Part shown: positions 48,487 through 64,000 of the stretch, piece after piece
How positions within the stretch are numbered: position 1 is the first letter of the stretch
How the letters are laid out: each line of letters begins with the position of its first letter
Source: Amanita rubescens
Lineage: Eukaryota; Basidiomycota; Agaricomycetes; Agaricales; Amanitaceae
Assembly: GCA_015039365.1 (NCBI GenBank)
Contig: WION01000003.1
Coordinates: 682,001-746,000, forward strand
Direction: 5' to 3'
DNA: 64,000 nt
Position numbers and translations under genes: made by a program
Notes under the pieces: generated by a model
What the model saw: the letters and a program-made list of their open reading frames with translations, nothing else
The model's database searches: none
What the model was told of the DNA's origin: nothing

Positions 48487-50781
48487 TCAAGATGCCATGA
48501 TGTGTTTTATGTCGTGCACAAAAATCGTCTTCGTTGACTCACCATGCCAGCCTCTGTTGCTGCTGGCGCTCACCAAAAAACGTGCACCGGCATCCACAAC
48601 TGAGTAACGGTGAGATCACATCTACATCCAGGGCTTTGCACACGTACTCATCTGAGATACATAACCGCCATGATGTCCAGGGATAATTTTGAACTGAACA
48701 CCTTTGGCTCGGCTCATGCTATCTTGTTCAACGCTCTCAGCAACGTTCCATAGACGGAGGTTGTCCACAGAAGCACTGTTACATGGCAAGTTTTTAGAAG
48801 TATTCCGATCGGGGGGACTCGTAACGTACCATGCAATATGTCGACAATCGGGGAGTGCCACAACGCACGACACAACACCAGAACTAGGAGGATTGCGTAG
48901 TGTCTTGACGAGCCTCGGCGTATTCAGAAGGCCAGAATATCCGAGCTGACGCACATCCCAAACATCGATAGCCCCATTGCGACGTCCAGCGTAAAGCTGG
49001 TTGCCGTCTGTCGACCAACACGCCTTTCATCTATGTAAGGCAGACGACAGGAGAAAAGCAACCTCGAGACTTACAGATAGACACCATGGTGGCGTTTTTT
49101 CGCTCATCCAAAGCCTCCCAACGCCTTTTCCAGGTGTCTGCGCCCGCCTGTCCCACAGGACTACTTGGCCGTCTATGTACGCCGTCATTAGAACATTAGG
49201 CGAATATGTTGCGTAAGTTGCAGGATCAAGCAATGGGGGCGCGTTCTTTGGCGGAGGTATCGAGCTCACAGTCGACAATGGAGGCTCCAGTGTTTGAACA
49301 ATATTCGAGGCACCTTGGGTGGACTCGGTAGTGACTGGTGGTTTTTCGTCTCCGCCATCTCCCGCACCATCGGGGTCATCATCAAAAAGAGGGTCAAAAG
49401 AAATATCAGACTTGGCGTCCGAATCTTGTGATGGTTGCTCCTTTCCCTCGGGTTGGTTCTGCGTTTGAGACGGGGGTGAAATTCCATTAGTTTTCCCCAT
49501 ACTTTCCGACGGACCAGGATCTATTTGCATTTCAGTGTCTCCATCGGCGTAGCTGGACGGGGCAACACCAAACCACCCCGATGGCCTCAGAGAAACGGCG
49601 GTAAGCTGTGATCCATGGGCTGTGAAATGCCGGACTGTCTGTCCTGTATTTAGATCCCATTGCTAGATGAACTAATGTCACTGGTTGGATCAACGGCAAA
49701 TATTGAAACGCACAATAACTTCGCCATCCCAACCTGCACTGAAAAAACCCTTCTCGTCGGTGTCAATGGACAGAGCAGACACAGGTCCACGGTGTCCGTT
49801 CATGACGTGTATCAAACGGCCTGGATCATGACGAACTGTAAAAAGATTGATATTGCCTGACTTTGGTGAAATGATGAGTACGTTTCTGGATGGACAGTAG
49901 AATTTCCTTACATCGGAGCCAGCGAGCGCCCACAGGGCATCTGAGTCCATGGCAAGGCTATAGACGGGTGACAACGAGGATTCATCTTCTCCCACCTTGT
50001 CTTTCACCTTGGGGGCATCTTGTGGAAGAGAGTTTTCCCACCAGCACCGCAGTTGTCCCTGACTTCATGATACCTTCAACTACACCAGAATGGTGTCTTT
50101 GTGGTGCTGTCAGAAAGTTTTTACTATTGACAGCAGCGAAGATGTCGTAGTCGCGAATATATCCATCATCAGAACCTGTAAGGAGATGGGTCATGCAATA
50201 GGAGGCCGCGAGTGCATGAGTAGGAACTGGATGCGGAATTGCACATATTGCTTCTACAACAAAGGAGCGAGGCGGCAGTTTTCCACTCGCCGATATCGAC
50301 AACGCCTTTTTACGTAGCTGGATAGGCGTTAAAGAACGCTTGCGAGGGAGAGGAGAAGACGATGGCGCGGCCACTTCACATTCTGATCAGTTCATTAGGC
50401 ATATTTGGGGACATATGCCCACCTTGTTTCGGCGCTAATTGGGGCGGATTTGTATTATTCGCTCCTGGGACTGGCATTCCGGACTTGCCAGCAGGGTCCA
50501 CGGCCATTTGCGTTGATGGAACAGCATCATCCTCGTCTTCATCTTCGTCTGAAGCATCGTCCGAATCTTCTACTCCCGAGTCCTAAAAACATAGGTAACA
50601 TATGGGGAAGGGATAATGATACGAGTAGACGTACCTCCTCTGTAGCCTCGCCCGGACCGATGTCAAGGCCGTCGTCCTCTGCCTCTAGTTCCGCATCTTC
50701 GTTGTCAAAGTCAACGTCCTCGACGTTGTCATCCTCTGAATCAGCTTGGCGACATGGTGGCTGGGCGCAACTTGGACACAT
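48487..50781 (-). CDS. SPT8: SPT8-like WD40 subunit of the SAGA complex
   Basis: SAGA component that contacts TBP. The acidic N-terminus (DNVEDVDFDNEDAELEAEDDG) leads into a WD40 propeller: SGDD-type THLLTGSDDGYIRDYDIFAA, VYSLAMDSDALWALAG, MNGHRGPVSALSIDTDEKGF, IQWDLNTGQTVRHFTAHGSQ, YATYSPNVLMTAYIDGQVVLW, LYAGRRNGAIDVWDVRQ and IPGHHGGYVSQM. The last exon ends SASSNRGWHGESTKTIFVH, a hallmark of Spt8, with the stop at 48487-48489. A low-complexity acid/Pro insert (DISFDPLFDDDPDGAGDG) sits mid-propeller. All joins keep frame. The start at 50781 (MCPSCAQPPCRQ) is weak; the true first exon may lie upstream toward SRP54. Confidence 0.87.
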
Positions 50782-51148
50782 ATTAATTATTACTATGCAC
50801 CATCGCTCCATTGGACACAACGTCGCAAATTATCTATCAAGCCCTTCTTTCTCCCCTGGTTCCGTTTACATCTAATGTACTTATTACAGTTATAGCAACA
50901 CCAACATGCCGACGTGACACCTTCTAAATCTAACTGCTTTATTATCCAAGTGAGATGACGAAGTTGATAAGGAATGCCAATACACATCAGTTCGTAGCTT
51001 AGCCAGCGTGATATGAGATGTCGATGATGGAACAATAAGAACCTGGATCATACATTCAATTCACAAATCAACTGAGTGACCCGTATGTAGAGTTACGGCT
51101 GGCATTCTATGTCACGCGGAGCCTCCACCAGTAGCCTGACCCTGCACG
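50782..51148. other. Divergent promoter spacer between SPT8 and SRP54
   Basis: 367 bases between two outward-facing genes. It may contain the true first exon of SPT8. Small frames on the minus strand (for example at 50793-51035) show no motif. No repeat or RNA is seen. Confidence 0.4.
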
Positions 51149-53287
<2,139 letters not shown>

Positions 53288-53627
53288 TTGGATAGATAGC
53301 CGTTGCTATCGGTAGTGTGACATGTCACGGGCGCCTCACGCTCTTTGTTTAGCTCCGGAACCGTTGCTATGCCGTGGTATTTCCGGATATGGATGAACAG
53401 CGAGCAAGACTTGATGGCCCAGGCCGAATAGAAACTTGGATCAGAAACATCAAGGGTATGATTGGCTTCGCTTGGTCGAAGTTACCGTTACCATAGTCCC
53501 TGACTTCCCCGTGAGCGCGTGAGCACCAGGAGTATCCCACAATCCCACAACTAGAGCTCTTTTGGTTCACAAGGAATAACATAACCTACGCACTATGCCA
53601 TTGTTGTTCCCTCATTAGACTCCCCGC
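53288..53627. other. Spacer between SRP54 and the methyltransferase gene
   Basis: 340 bases holding the SRP54 3' UTR and the promoter of the next gene. A 71-codon minus frame (53367-53582) has no recognisable features. Nothing else is seen. Confidence 0.4.
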
Positions 53628-54964
53628 ATGTCGAATGGTTCTTCGCCTCCAGACACGCAATATCTTGGCGAAGATGATTCTGATTACTTTCGCTTCCTTC
53701 ACGGTCGTTCTTTGAATGCGTTAAATACCACCTACATGTTACCGGTTGACGAGGAGGAAATTAAAGTGAATTTCATTTCATTTTCCCGGCCTCGGCGGAT
53801 CGATTTACCATTACCCCCTCAGCGCTGCGAACTGCACCACAGGATGCTGCAATTCGTCTTTCATGGAAAAAACTATGTAGGGCCTGTCAAACGAACCCTT
53901 CAATTTGGCGAGCGCCGAAAAGGTGCGGTCCTGGTTTTGTCTCCGGCGCATGAGACCAGGCTCTCATCTTCCTAGTCCTTGACCTTGGCACAGGTGCAGG
54001 TCACTGGTAAAGCATTCGACTCAGTGACTGTTGTCGTTGTATAATCGGTCGCTTCTAGGGCCATCGATATGGCCGATGAATTCCCCGGCGCAGATGTTAT
54101 CGGCATAGACCTTGCCCCCATTCAACCGAGGTGAGTCGGCGAAATGATACGCTTGAACACCGAGCTCATCTCGATCAGGTCAGTTCCGCCGAACTGCACG
54201 TAAGTTTTGTAGGTACGATGTCGATCTCCGCTTTTACATCTTTTCCCATCAGTTTTGAACTCTGTGATCTTGATCAGTCAAATATCCCTTATCCAAATGA
54301 TCATTTTGATATGGTGCACGCACGGTCAATGCACACGGGTGTACGTGATTTAATATTTCGCTATATATATGACACCCGCGCCCACACTGAATTGCAGATT
54401 CGTAACTATCCTATGCTCTTGCGGGAGGTTGCACGAGTGTTGCGCCCTGGCGGCCTTGTATTACTTGTTGAGCCGGATCTTACACCTATCATGGCCGCAG
54501 CCGGAAATGCGGCTGCTCGTTCTCGCGATGTGACTAGATTGAGCGGTTGGTTTACACTCTGGAGAATATATAGAGAGTGTCTTCGACGACAGGGGATTGA
54601 CACCTCCGTTCCTCAACATCTATCTGAACTTCTTACAGATACACGGGCGTTCGAGGATGTCGTCACACATGGTGGGCATATCCCTGTGGGATTTTGGCCG
54701 AAAGGTAAGTTCTATACCGATCGAGCTTTAAAATCGCATCGTTGATTAATTAAAGATGAACACCAACTCACTGTCGGTCAGTTACAGTGGTTGGACTATG
54801 ATTTATTTATTCCAGCGTTGAAACCTTTTTTTCTTTCGACGGGTGTGTCAGAGAGCAACGTAGATCGTATATTGCAGGAAGCTCAACAGGACTTGTATTA
54901 TCCTTCAACTCCATACTCCTCTCTCATTCATGTTGTGTACGCTGTAAAGCGAAATCCACGGTGA
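53628..54964 (+). CDS. Class I SAM-dependent methyltransferase
   Basis: Small-molecule-type methyltransferase common in fungal genomes. ATG 53628 opens MSNGSSPPDTQYLGEDDSDY, then LHHRMLQFVFHGKNYVGPVK. Splicing out 53923-53969 gives VLDLGTGAGHW, motif I of the SAM-binding Rossmann fold, followed by AIDMADEFPGADVIGIDLAP (motif II acid), DLDQSNIPYPNDHFDMVHAR and LRPGGLVLLVEPD (motif IV region). C-terminal LQWLDYDLFIPALKPFFLS ends at CGG TGA. An in-frame read-through of the intron near 54370 is excluded because it breaks the HTG/IRNYPM run. Substrate unknown; similar genes are often called LaeA-like or UMTA-like. Confidence 0.82.
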
Positions 54965-55206
54965 TGGATAATGTACAACATCGAATCATAAAGCATGCGT
55001 CGAACGCATGTTGTTATATTATAGTTTGCGTGATGGATCGGCAACCCACTCGACACCCGAATGGAGGTGTTATTTAGCACACATCACGCGTCATGTTTAA
55101 ATTGTAGTACAAGCACGTCTAAACGAGAGGACGGGTTCCAAACTTAATTGGTCCCAAACACACGACGTGGAGCACCTATTCCAGCGACCCAAACCATACC
55201 AGTTCT

Positions 55207-57550
<2,344 letters not shown>

Positions 57551-57991
57551 GGTGATGGTGTTAGATTTTTCTGGTATAAGAGGTCGTTACTGCTTTGTAA
57601 ACTTTTTCTGCGGCTGCGCCGATGTTCAGATGTGGATAGATGATGATGGCGAAAAACTTACACAGGAAAGATAACAATGCGACTTGTATTGGGATTTTAT
57701 GTTTTTTTATAGAACAACTTTTTGCCTTGAACTCTCATGAAGATCGAGAAGACAGACGTGGCCGATGAGAAGCTTACCTTTTATGATGGTTGTTTGAAGA
57801 AAGTCCAAAGAACCCGATTTCTCGTTTTTGACAATCTTTCAAACTCCGCTACGCACTGATCACTTCCAAAAATGGGCGGTAGTGACATCGCATCGCATCG
57901 CATTACAGGTCATTACACAGCCTGTGCTACAGGTATTATCTCTCATACGGTCGTAAAGTACGCTTTTGCCCCCCGAGTAGCTAACTCTGCC
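57551..57991 (-). promoter_or_regulatory. 5' region of PABP gene with candidate 5'-UTR intron; SCAMP 3' end
   Basis: 441 bases upstream of the PABP start. On the minus strand AAAAG|GTAAGC at 57777 is a good donor and a pyrimidine-poor but usable CCGCAG ends at 57608, so a 170-base leader intron is possible. A short A-rich stretch (ATAAAAAAACATAAAA) lies inside the candidate intron. A run of CATCG repeats is at about 57888-57902. Confidence 0.35.
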
Positions 57992-59384
57992 TTAGCCTGC
58001 CTTTTTGTCAATCTGTGAACTAACAACAATCGAGAAAAAACTTGCCTTTTCCATAGTGTGTCCCGCAGCCGTGTGATGGGCATAAATCTTAGCGGACATC
58101 AGCATATTAGATAACGGCCCTGTTTCAGCACCGACCTGCCGATAGTACAACGCATTGCCCACTCCTTGTATGACCCACCCTGTCGTCGCAATCGTTCCTA
58201 GTATGGCAGCCGGCCATGAGTGTTTGACGTATTGTTGGATAGTTTGAATAAGGCCTGCCGAGCCCGTACTACCGATAGGAGTTGACATCAGCTTCTGCCT
58301 CGGAATTAACTGAAGAGCAAGCATGCCTTGGAACGCCGATGATCCTGTGGGGTAATGGATGAGCTCCTGTCAATAAGAGTAGGAAGGATGACAAGCGCTC
58401 ACATGTAGGCGCTGAAGAGAATGTGGAACCCGCCAAAAAAGAAGTACAAATCTAGATCGCATGTAACTCGACCGTGGAATACCGGAGAATCAGGCGATCT
58501 TACAGTAATATAATGCTTGCTCCTATAAATATCGCAAATCAGCATAACAGAAATAGTGTCTAGTATGTAGACCCACTTTCATGTATCCATTGTATACAGG
58601 GCTACATTCGATGAGAACAATAAATATGAAGAGATCAAATAGCTCATACCGGTACCACAAAAGAAAAGATGCAACTGGTATGACCAACAGATAGCTGCAC
58701 AAAGTCAGAAATCCAGCTCAATACGCCAAAACAGTGACACGCACCCAATACTGGCACCTAAATCTCTACCGCCATCCGAAGATCCCGCGAGAAGGACGAA
58801 TATACATGCTATCATATTTATAATAAGGGTCAAGAACAGGACAAGCCACAGCTGGTACAAGCGCGTTATTAGCGGCCGAGACGCCTCGGGGATCTCGTCT
58901 TTGATGGAGTGGTAGATTAGGGGGAAAACTAGCATAGGATGCGTCAGAGCAAAGTCAAGAAAGGGTTGACCGAGCACTTGCAAGGCGGCCAGTTGTTCCT
59001 TCCATGCCGGCGAAGGTGGTCTGCTTTTTTGTTGAGTTCTGCTTCTCGTCGCTCAAGATCCTGCTCGCGCCGACGGAGCTCCTCTAATCTGGTAGCTTCT
59101 GCTTGGCTCGGACCAGTAGGCTGCGCAGGTGGATCATCAAAGGGATTTGCATCGAGTGAGTGTGTGGATGCAAATGGATTCGTATAGTTTGCTGGATATT
59201 AATTAGTAAGTAAACAAGGTGATACGGTGCGAAGACATACACATGCTGGAACGTGTGGGGGAATATTATTCAAAACTGGCGGAAACGGCTGTGCAATGAG
59301 GCTCGGGAAGAGCCGGTGTTTGTCACTGCCCCTGGATGTAAATAACGGGATAACCCCGTGATAACTGTGATAAAGATAACACAT
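57992..59384 (-). CDS. Secretory carrier-associated membrane protein (SCAMP)
   Basis: Four-span membrane protein of post-Golgi recycling vesicles. The N-terminal part has NPF repeats (NYTNPFASTHSLDANPFDD), a coiled coil (LEELRRREQDLERREAELNK) and the amphipathic HGRNNWPPF. Then PLIYHSIKDEIPEASRPL and spans LWLVLFLTLIINMIACIFVL, YLLVIPVASFLLWYR, EQALYY and YFFFGGFHILFSAYM, then GSTGSAGLIQTIQQYVKHSW and the last span. The intron 58929-58981 starts GCAAGT and ends TAG (GC-AG); reading through it gives a false frame. The start codon is not certain: the first exon may extend to 59384 or be joined from further upstream. Confidence 0.82.
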
Positions 59385-59620
59385 GGGTTTTGATGCGAGC
59401 TACTAACATCAATTGGCCAAAGCATGTCCCGAAGCTTTCGCACTCGATGCAGACATGCGGCGTCGCCGGACTCCGTGACGGCAGCGGGTAGTAAAGTGAC
59501 CATTTCGAGGTTTCAACAAGCTATATTCATTCTAGGTTGTATTGACTTCCTGGGCTTGTCCTCGTGCTTTCACCTCTAGGCTTCTTTCATATCTCACCCG
59601 AAGCTTGCCTTTAGTCTCCC

Positions 59621-59628
59621 TATAAATA
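59621..59628 (+). promoter_or_regulatory. TATA box of the secreted double-psi barrel gene
   Basis: TATAAATA lies 63 bases upstream of the ATG at 59691, the usual spacing for a strong, regulated fungal promoter with a short 5' UTR. Confidence 0.6.
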
Positions 59629-59690
59629 AGGCCTCGACACTGGTCCTTGCTCTGCAACCCCTGCCAACGCCATTCGTTCAACGATCCGTC

Positions 59691-60868
59691 ATGTCCTGCA
59701 CGCTATTATTCGTTACTCTCGCCTTTATTGTTATTACATCAGTGTCTGGTCTTTTCGTCCCTCGCTCAACAGCTCCTATCGACTGGGCGAGCAACCTTGA
59801 GGTATACAGTGGGTTCACTCTACTCGTCTGGATATTATTCTGACATTCTTCGAAGCCCTACAGCGACTATCATCAAAGATATACGACTTTCAAATGCTAC
59901 GAAAAGCATAACACACAATTTTTCGATAAGTGCTGCCACCCACTCTTAGTATGGACCTTCCAGACAACGAATAAGCTTCACGCGTCTCACGATACATCAT
60001 TTCAGGCTTCCGAGTCTCCTAACAAGACTTTACCGTCCCTCTGTGCCAGACCCGCTTTGGCGTCGTCCTCGTCGACGGATTTGAAACCAAATTCAACTGA
60101 TAATTCACGTGGCAACGATTGTGAGGAAGCAGGCAACTCACCGTCGACCACACATAGACAGGGTTCTGTTGCAACGACGATATCGTCCTCCTCATACGGC
60201 ACTCCGAGTCGCGTTCCTGGTAAATCAAAGGCTGCCATCACCTCTACCTCAGATGGGTCAAATTCGACGCATTTACATGAGGTATCTGCATTTACATCAA
60301 TGAAAAAGCATGGGAAAATCAGCAATTCCGTGAAGACCTCAAGCCAGGCCGTCACAGGTGGCTTGTACGTCGGCGCAGTTCTTGATTAATCAAAATTCTC
60401 ACTTTCATCCTGCAGTGCTACGTACTATTACCAGAATGGCAACGCGGGTGCTTGCGGCGCGTACCATAGTGATGGAGATCTGATCGGAGCTATTGGTCAG
60501 TCGTCACACTGTATTCAGATCTGAGTAAGCTCATTACCTTCATGCAGATGCAAACCGTTACGGATACACGGGCAAAAAATCTTCCCTATGTGGCAGGAAG
60601 GTCAAGATTGTCAACCCATCAAACGGTCATGTAAGTTAAGGGAAGCGGATGCAATTGGCGCAGGATGGTCTAATTACCCCGTGATAGTCTGTCGTTATCA
60701 CAATTGCAGACGCATGTCCTACATGCAGAAATTCCAACTCTATCGACCTTTCAGTGGCCGCGTTCGAGCACCTTTCCGCTTTGAGCGTAGGCATAGTTAA
60801 CAGTACGTGACTGTGTCAGCTTGGTTCCATCGACTTACCCTTTTCAAGTTGATTGGTGGTTCGTCTGA
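59691..60868 (+). CDS. Secreted Ser/Thr-rich protein with C-terminal double-psi beta-barrel (RlpA/expansin-like)
   Basis: Likely extracellular. Exon 1 (59691-59801) encodes a signal peptide (MSCTLLFVTLAFIVITSVSG). Exon 2 (59856-59948) encodes a Cys-containing segment (CYEKHNTQFFDKCCHPLL). Exon 3, from 60006, is a long Ser/Thr-rich, probably O-glycosylated linker. The C-terminal barrel reads ATYYYQNGNAGACGAYHSDG, SSLCGRKVKIVNPSNGH, VVITIADACPTCRNSNSIDL and SVAAFEHLSALSVG, with the conserved Asp of the DPBB fold and paired Cys, ending IDWWFV at TGA 60866-60868. Six exons. Relatives act on or bind cell-wall glycans or inhibit proteases; the actual role is unknown. Confidence 0.8.
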
Positions 60869-61081
60869 TCCAATGATCCTCCCACCTCATTTCTTGCAGT
60901 TCATCGACGCTTTTTCTTCGCGGAGCTAAGTTCTCTGCAAATAGCCCTTTTGGCTAGTTGTCTGCTGGCAGCATTCACTACATGAGACCCTGAGGGATCA
61001 ATCACGTCTTCATTCGTTTGTTTTTTTTACGCACTGGCTGTCAATTAGAGAAGTTCATTATGTACGAGATAGATAGAAGCA

Positions 61082-61102
61082 ATGGAAATGGAAATGGAAA
61101 TA
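61082..61102. repeat. Short GGAAAT microsatellite
   Basis: ATGGAAATGG-type hexamer repeated about three times, directly upstream of the Coq11-like start codon at 61119. It is too short to be more than a local slippage tract. Confidence 0.55.
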
Positions 61103-61118
61103 GAATGTGACATGTGAC

Positions 61119-62425
61119 ATGGTGCACAAGATCCTCGTCGTTGGTGGAAATGGCTTCATAGGTGCATATGCCTCGCTCTTTTCTTCTCTACGGTTACAAC
61201 TAGTTTGTACCAGGATCTGCGGTCTGCAGAGCTGCTCTGGCACGCGGTCTGCAAGTAGCAAGCGTTAGGTGAGAGCCATGAGAGATTTGGATGCTATTGT
61301 TCATATCACACAATGCAGTTCTTCGGGTAAACCATACCAAACTGCCAAAGGTCATCGACCAGACTGGACAGACAATGTATGCTATCAAATCTCACGCTAT
61401 TGCACGACTGACCACGTGTTTACCGCGCGACCTTCACTTCCAATATCACCAACAACGCGTGTTTTGTTTAAAATATGCTATGCTTTTTTCGGTTCGGCCG
61501 TAGGTTGAATGGCACAAAGGTGACGCGTTGCAGCCACAGACATTCGCACATCTATTTCCGGAAGTGAGAGGCGTGGTGCACACGCTCGGAACATTGCTAG
61601 AAAGCGACGAGGAGAAACCGGGTTACAAAGAGTCAGTGAGAGGAGGTGACCCAATCGGACTGGTCAGGCATTTGCTAGCAAATGCTTTTGGTGGCGGTGG
61701 GGCGAGCGGGAATCCATTGGCGAAGACGGGTGGGATGTCAAGAAAGGGAAGCTACGAGGCGTTGAATCGAGACACTGGTAGGTCAAGCCCCATAGGATCT
61801 GTCCGCGAACATCACATTAAAATAGGTCTACCTAGCCCTACGCGTCTGCGAGGCATTCATGGCCTCTCCCTCGACCGCGACTGCTACCACAGAGGGGAAG
61901 CCAAGACCATTCGTGTACCTGTCGGCAGAGGATATATTTCGGCCGTGGATTCCGGCCCGATACATCAGGACGAAACGAGAGGCGGAGCAGGGATTAAGCG
62001 AAATGACGCACGGTCGGTCGGATTACCGAGCAGTGTACATTCGTCCCAGTAAGTGAGTGGTACACATGACACGGAAGGCATACTGAGGAAGTTAGGCTTG
62101 GTATATCACGCGCATCATCGGCCGATGACGACGCCCATTGCTGTTCTCATGGACCTGTCAAATAACCTGCATGAGAGGACTCCCCGTAGTATCCCCACGC
62201 CGTCTAGTATCCTGCGAACACTCGGCACAGCAATGACACCGCAGGCTAGGGGATGACGTATATACATCGCCGCTTGAATCTGTGGCAAATGCGCTGAGCA
62301 TTCCTCCAATTCACGTTGACAGTGTTGGACAGGCGATCTGCGTTGTGCTGGATGAGGATAGTGAGGTACGCGGGATTGTGAATGTGAGAAGAATGCGGGA
62401 GTTGATTGGGTGGGGAGAGGAGTAA
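61119..62425 (+). CDS. Coq11-like NAD(P)-binding protein (atypical SDR, NDUFA9-related)
   Basis: Probably mitochondrial; yeast Coq11 (Ylr290c) belongs to the coenzyme Q biosynthetic complex. ATG 61119 opens MVHKILVVGGNGFIGSAV, the Rossmann GGxGFxG turn, followed across introns by CRAALARGLQVASVSSSGKP, DWTDNVEWHKGDALQP and VRGVVHTLGTLLE. Later come PFVYLSAEDIFRPWIPARYI and REAEQ (YxxxK region), then YIRPSLVYHAHHRPMTT. It ends VRRMRELIGWGEE. Five introns of 45-75 bases; all joins keep frame. Confidence 0.78.
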
Positions 62426-62537
62426 TAGTGATCCTACCTAGTCTTGCTTTACCGCCGGGCCGCACTGACTCGACCTGACCCTGAGACTAGATAAAAAAAA
62501 GTCGCATCATCTTCCAAAGGCTTACTTGTTTTCTGCC

Positions 62538-63602
62538 ATGTCCCTCGGCTTGAACAGCGCCTAGATTGTCGCTGACACAGCCCACAGCTCGCGGCTTGTC
62601 GTGGTCTGCACCATGCAATACTGCATATGCACGGCCCCTTCCTCTCTTCTTGGGGGCCAGAGGGCGCAATGGAATTGCATCCACAGAGAATGAGGACCTC
62701 AAAGGACGCCGACTCCTGCGAATGCTCATGTTCGGAAAGCCTGGGGCAGGAAAGGGCACACTGACCGCACGATTGGTCAAAACATATGATGTCGTATCGC
62801 TCTCAACAGGGGACCTCCTTCGACGTCACATCAATCGACGCACAGAAGTAGGAAGAGAAGCAGAGGAGATAGTCGCATCGGGGGGACTACTGCCAGACGA
62901 AGTAATGCTGCGTGTAGTAAGCAGTGAACTAGATGAGCTGCGCAATCAGCACTGGATTCTGGATGGGTTCCCAAGGACACTGGGACAGGCCGGGTTGCTG
63001 GATGCACATCTCAAGTAAGCAGAATGACATGTTAGTGTACCCATTTTGACATCGCCTGCAGGAAGCGAAACATGCCATTGACACTCGTCGTCAATCTTGA
63101 CGTCCCAGATGACGTGATTCTGAGCCGAATATCCGACCGTTGGGTTCACTTACCTTCGGGTAGGATTTACAACCTCTCGTATAATCCACCCCGCATTCCC
63201 GGTCATGATGATATTACTGGAGAACCTCTCACTAAAAGACCGGATGACAATCCGGAGATTTTTGCTCGTCGCCTTTCACAGTTCTACGCAGCGACGGCGC
63301 CCCTCCTCGAATATTACGCTAATCTAGCTTCAAAGACACCCTCTCCACCCCGTAATCCTAATCTTCACCCTCACCAACTTTCCTTCCCGCAGTCCGGTCC
63401 ACCTTCTCTCAAAATGAGAACTCTCGCCGGATCAACCTCAGATGAGATCTGGCCACAGCTTGATGGCGTCATTCGGGGTGGATTTCCCGCTCTGCGGGAA
63501 CGTGTCGAAACTCTCGAGATGAAGGAAAAAAGAAGGCAACACAGCCTCAGCGAAGCAGTCCTTGCGGATGGACTTGGCTTGAATGCAGGTATTAGAGATT
63601 GA
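62538..63602 (+). CDS. Mitochondrial adenylate kinase 3 / GTP:AMP phosphotransferase
   Basis: Transfers phosphate from GTP to AMP in the mitochondrial matrix. P-loop MFGKPGAGKGTL, AMP-binding VVSLSTGDLLRRHI, the core ILDGFPRTLGQAGLL, and a long LID domain RWVHLPSGRIYNLSYNPPRI ... DDITGEPLTKRPDDNPEIFA are all present. One intron (63015-63060) interrupts it. The frame preceding the P-loop encodes a typical presequence (CNTAYARPLPLFLGARGR) but has no ATG. ATG 62538 reaches it only if a T at 62562 is skipped (otherwise TAG). The alternative is initiation at ATG 62722 without a presequence. Confidence 0.85.
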
Positions 63603-64000
63603 TCATCACATCTCACGTTTGGATGACTGGTGACGATGAGCGATGAAACTTGTATCGTTATAGTTGATTATGTCCTGTCTTTATTATCGTAGGCCATACC
63701 TGTCCATGGATGACAATTGAGTCATTGGTATATAGAGCGAAGAAGCATTATACTTACATTTTAACTTTATACAAAAGTTCTGGAAACCCGTGTTGCAACT
63801 GCTCCTTGACTATCCTCAATCCAGCTAGTTTAAATAGGTGCTTCCAAGCCATGTCGGACCTTCACGTCGCCGTGAATCGATTAATCGCCGGATGTAAAAA
63901 TAATAGACTTGCCTTGTCAAGCTAGAATCCTGTTCATCAAAAACTGTTCTCCCCGTCCCGTCTGCATTGTCTGAGCACAGGTTTTCTTTCACCACTATCA
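63603..64000. other. Terminal intergenic stretch
   Basis: 398 bases after the adenylate kinase stop. Only short frames without recognisable features are present. It probably contains the 3' UTR. Confidence 0.4.

Noticed and set aside
58705..58983. 92-codon minus frame containing VLGQPFLDFALTHPMLV
   Set aside because: The first part is intron: splicing at the GC-AG pair 58929-58981 gives the conserved SCAMP sequence instead.

Overview
The window looks like nuclear DNA of a basidiomycete fungus, probably an Agaricomycete. About 27 protein genes are packed into 64 kb. Most are broken by many very short introns (about 36-60 bases, usually GT..AG), and the products are fungal housekeeping families (RAD54, Crb2/Rad9, ATG2, SPT6, SPT8, SRP54, PABP, NAA25, RPA2, TruB/Pus4, NNT). 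I saw no rRNA, tRNA, CRISPR array, transposon or virus. All names come from reading conserved motifs by eye; no database search was run, and exon borders are my own splice reading.

Layout. 1-8.9 kb (minus strand): a chromatin and DNA-damage block with RAD54 (cut by the left edge), an HP1-type chromodomain protein with an unfamiliar C-terminal part, and a Tudor-BRCT checkpoint mediator like Crb2/Rad9/53BP1. 9.1-12.5 kb (plus): a one-pass membrane protein and a nucleotide-sugar transporter. 12.8-19.9 kb (minus): proton-pumping NAD(P) transhydrogenase, a dihydrodipicolinate-synthase-family aldolase and Pus4. 20.5-26.6 kb: an acyltransferase with a possible remnant, a Mediator subunit 16 candidate, proteasome chaperone 3 and a tiny membrane protein. 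26.7-34.7 kb (plus): NAA25, two adjacent RPA2-type genes and a GDSL esterase. 34.8-43.0 kb: ATG2, then RLP24 and a RibD-type deaminase on the other strand. 43.1-53.3 kb: SPT6 and SPT8 tail to tail, then SRP54. 53.6-63.6 kb: a methyltransferase, poly(A)-binding protein, SCAMP, a secreted double-psi barrel protein, a Coq11-like protein and adenylate kinase 3.

The most unusual signal is a set of places where a strongly conserved protein continues only if one extra base is skipped. I count eight firm cases in six genes and two weaker ones, all of the same frame class. Insertion-type assembly errors are the likeliest cause, but the one-sided direction deserves checking. Other points of interest are a 4-base microexon in the transhydrogenase gene, two GC-AG introns, two RPA2-type genes side by side, and ACGCGT (MluI cell-cycle box) elements just upstream of RAD54 and RPA2.
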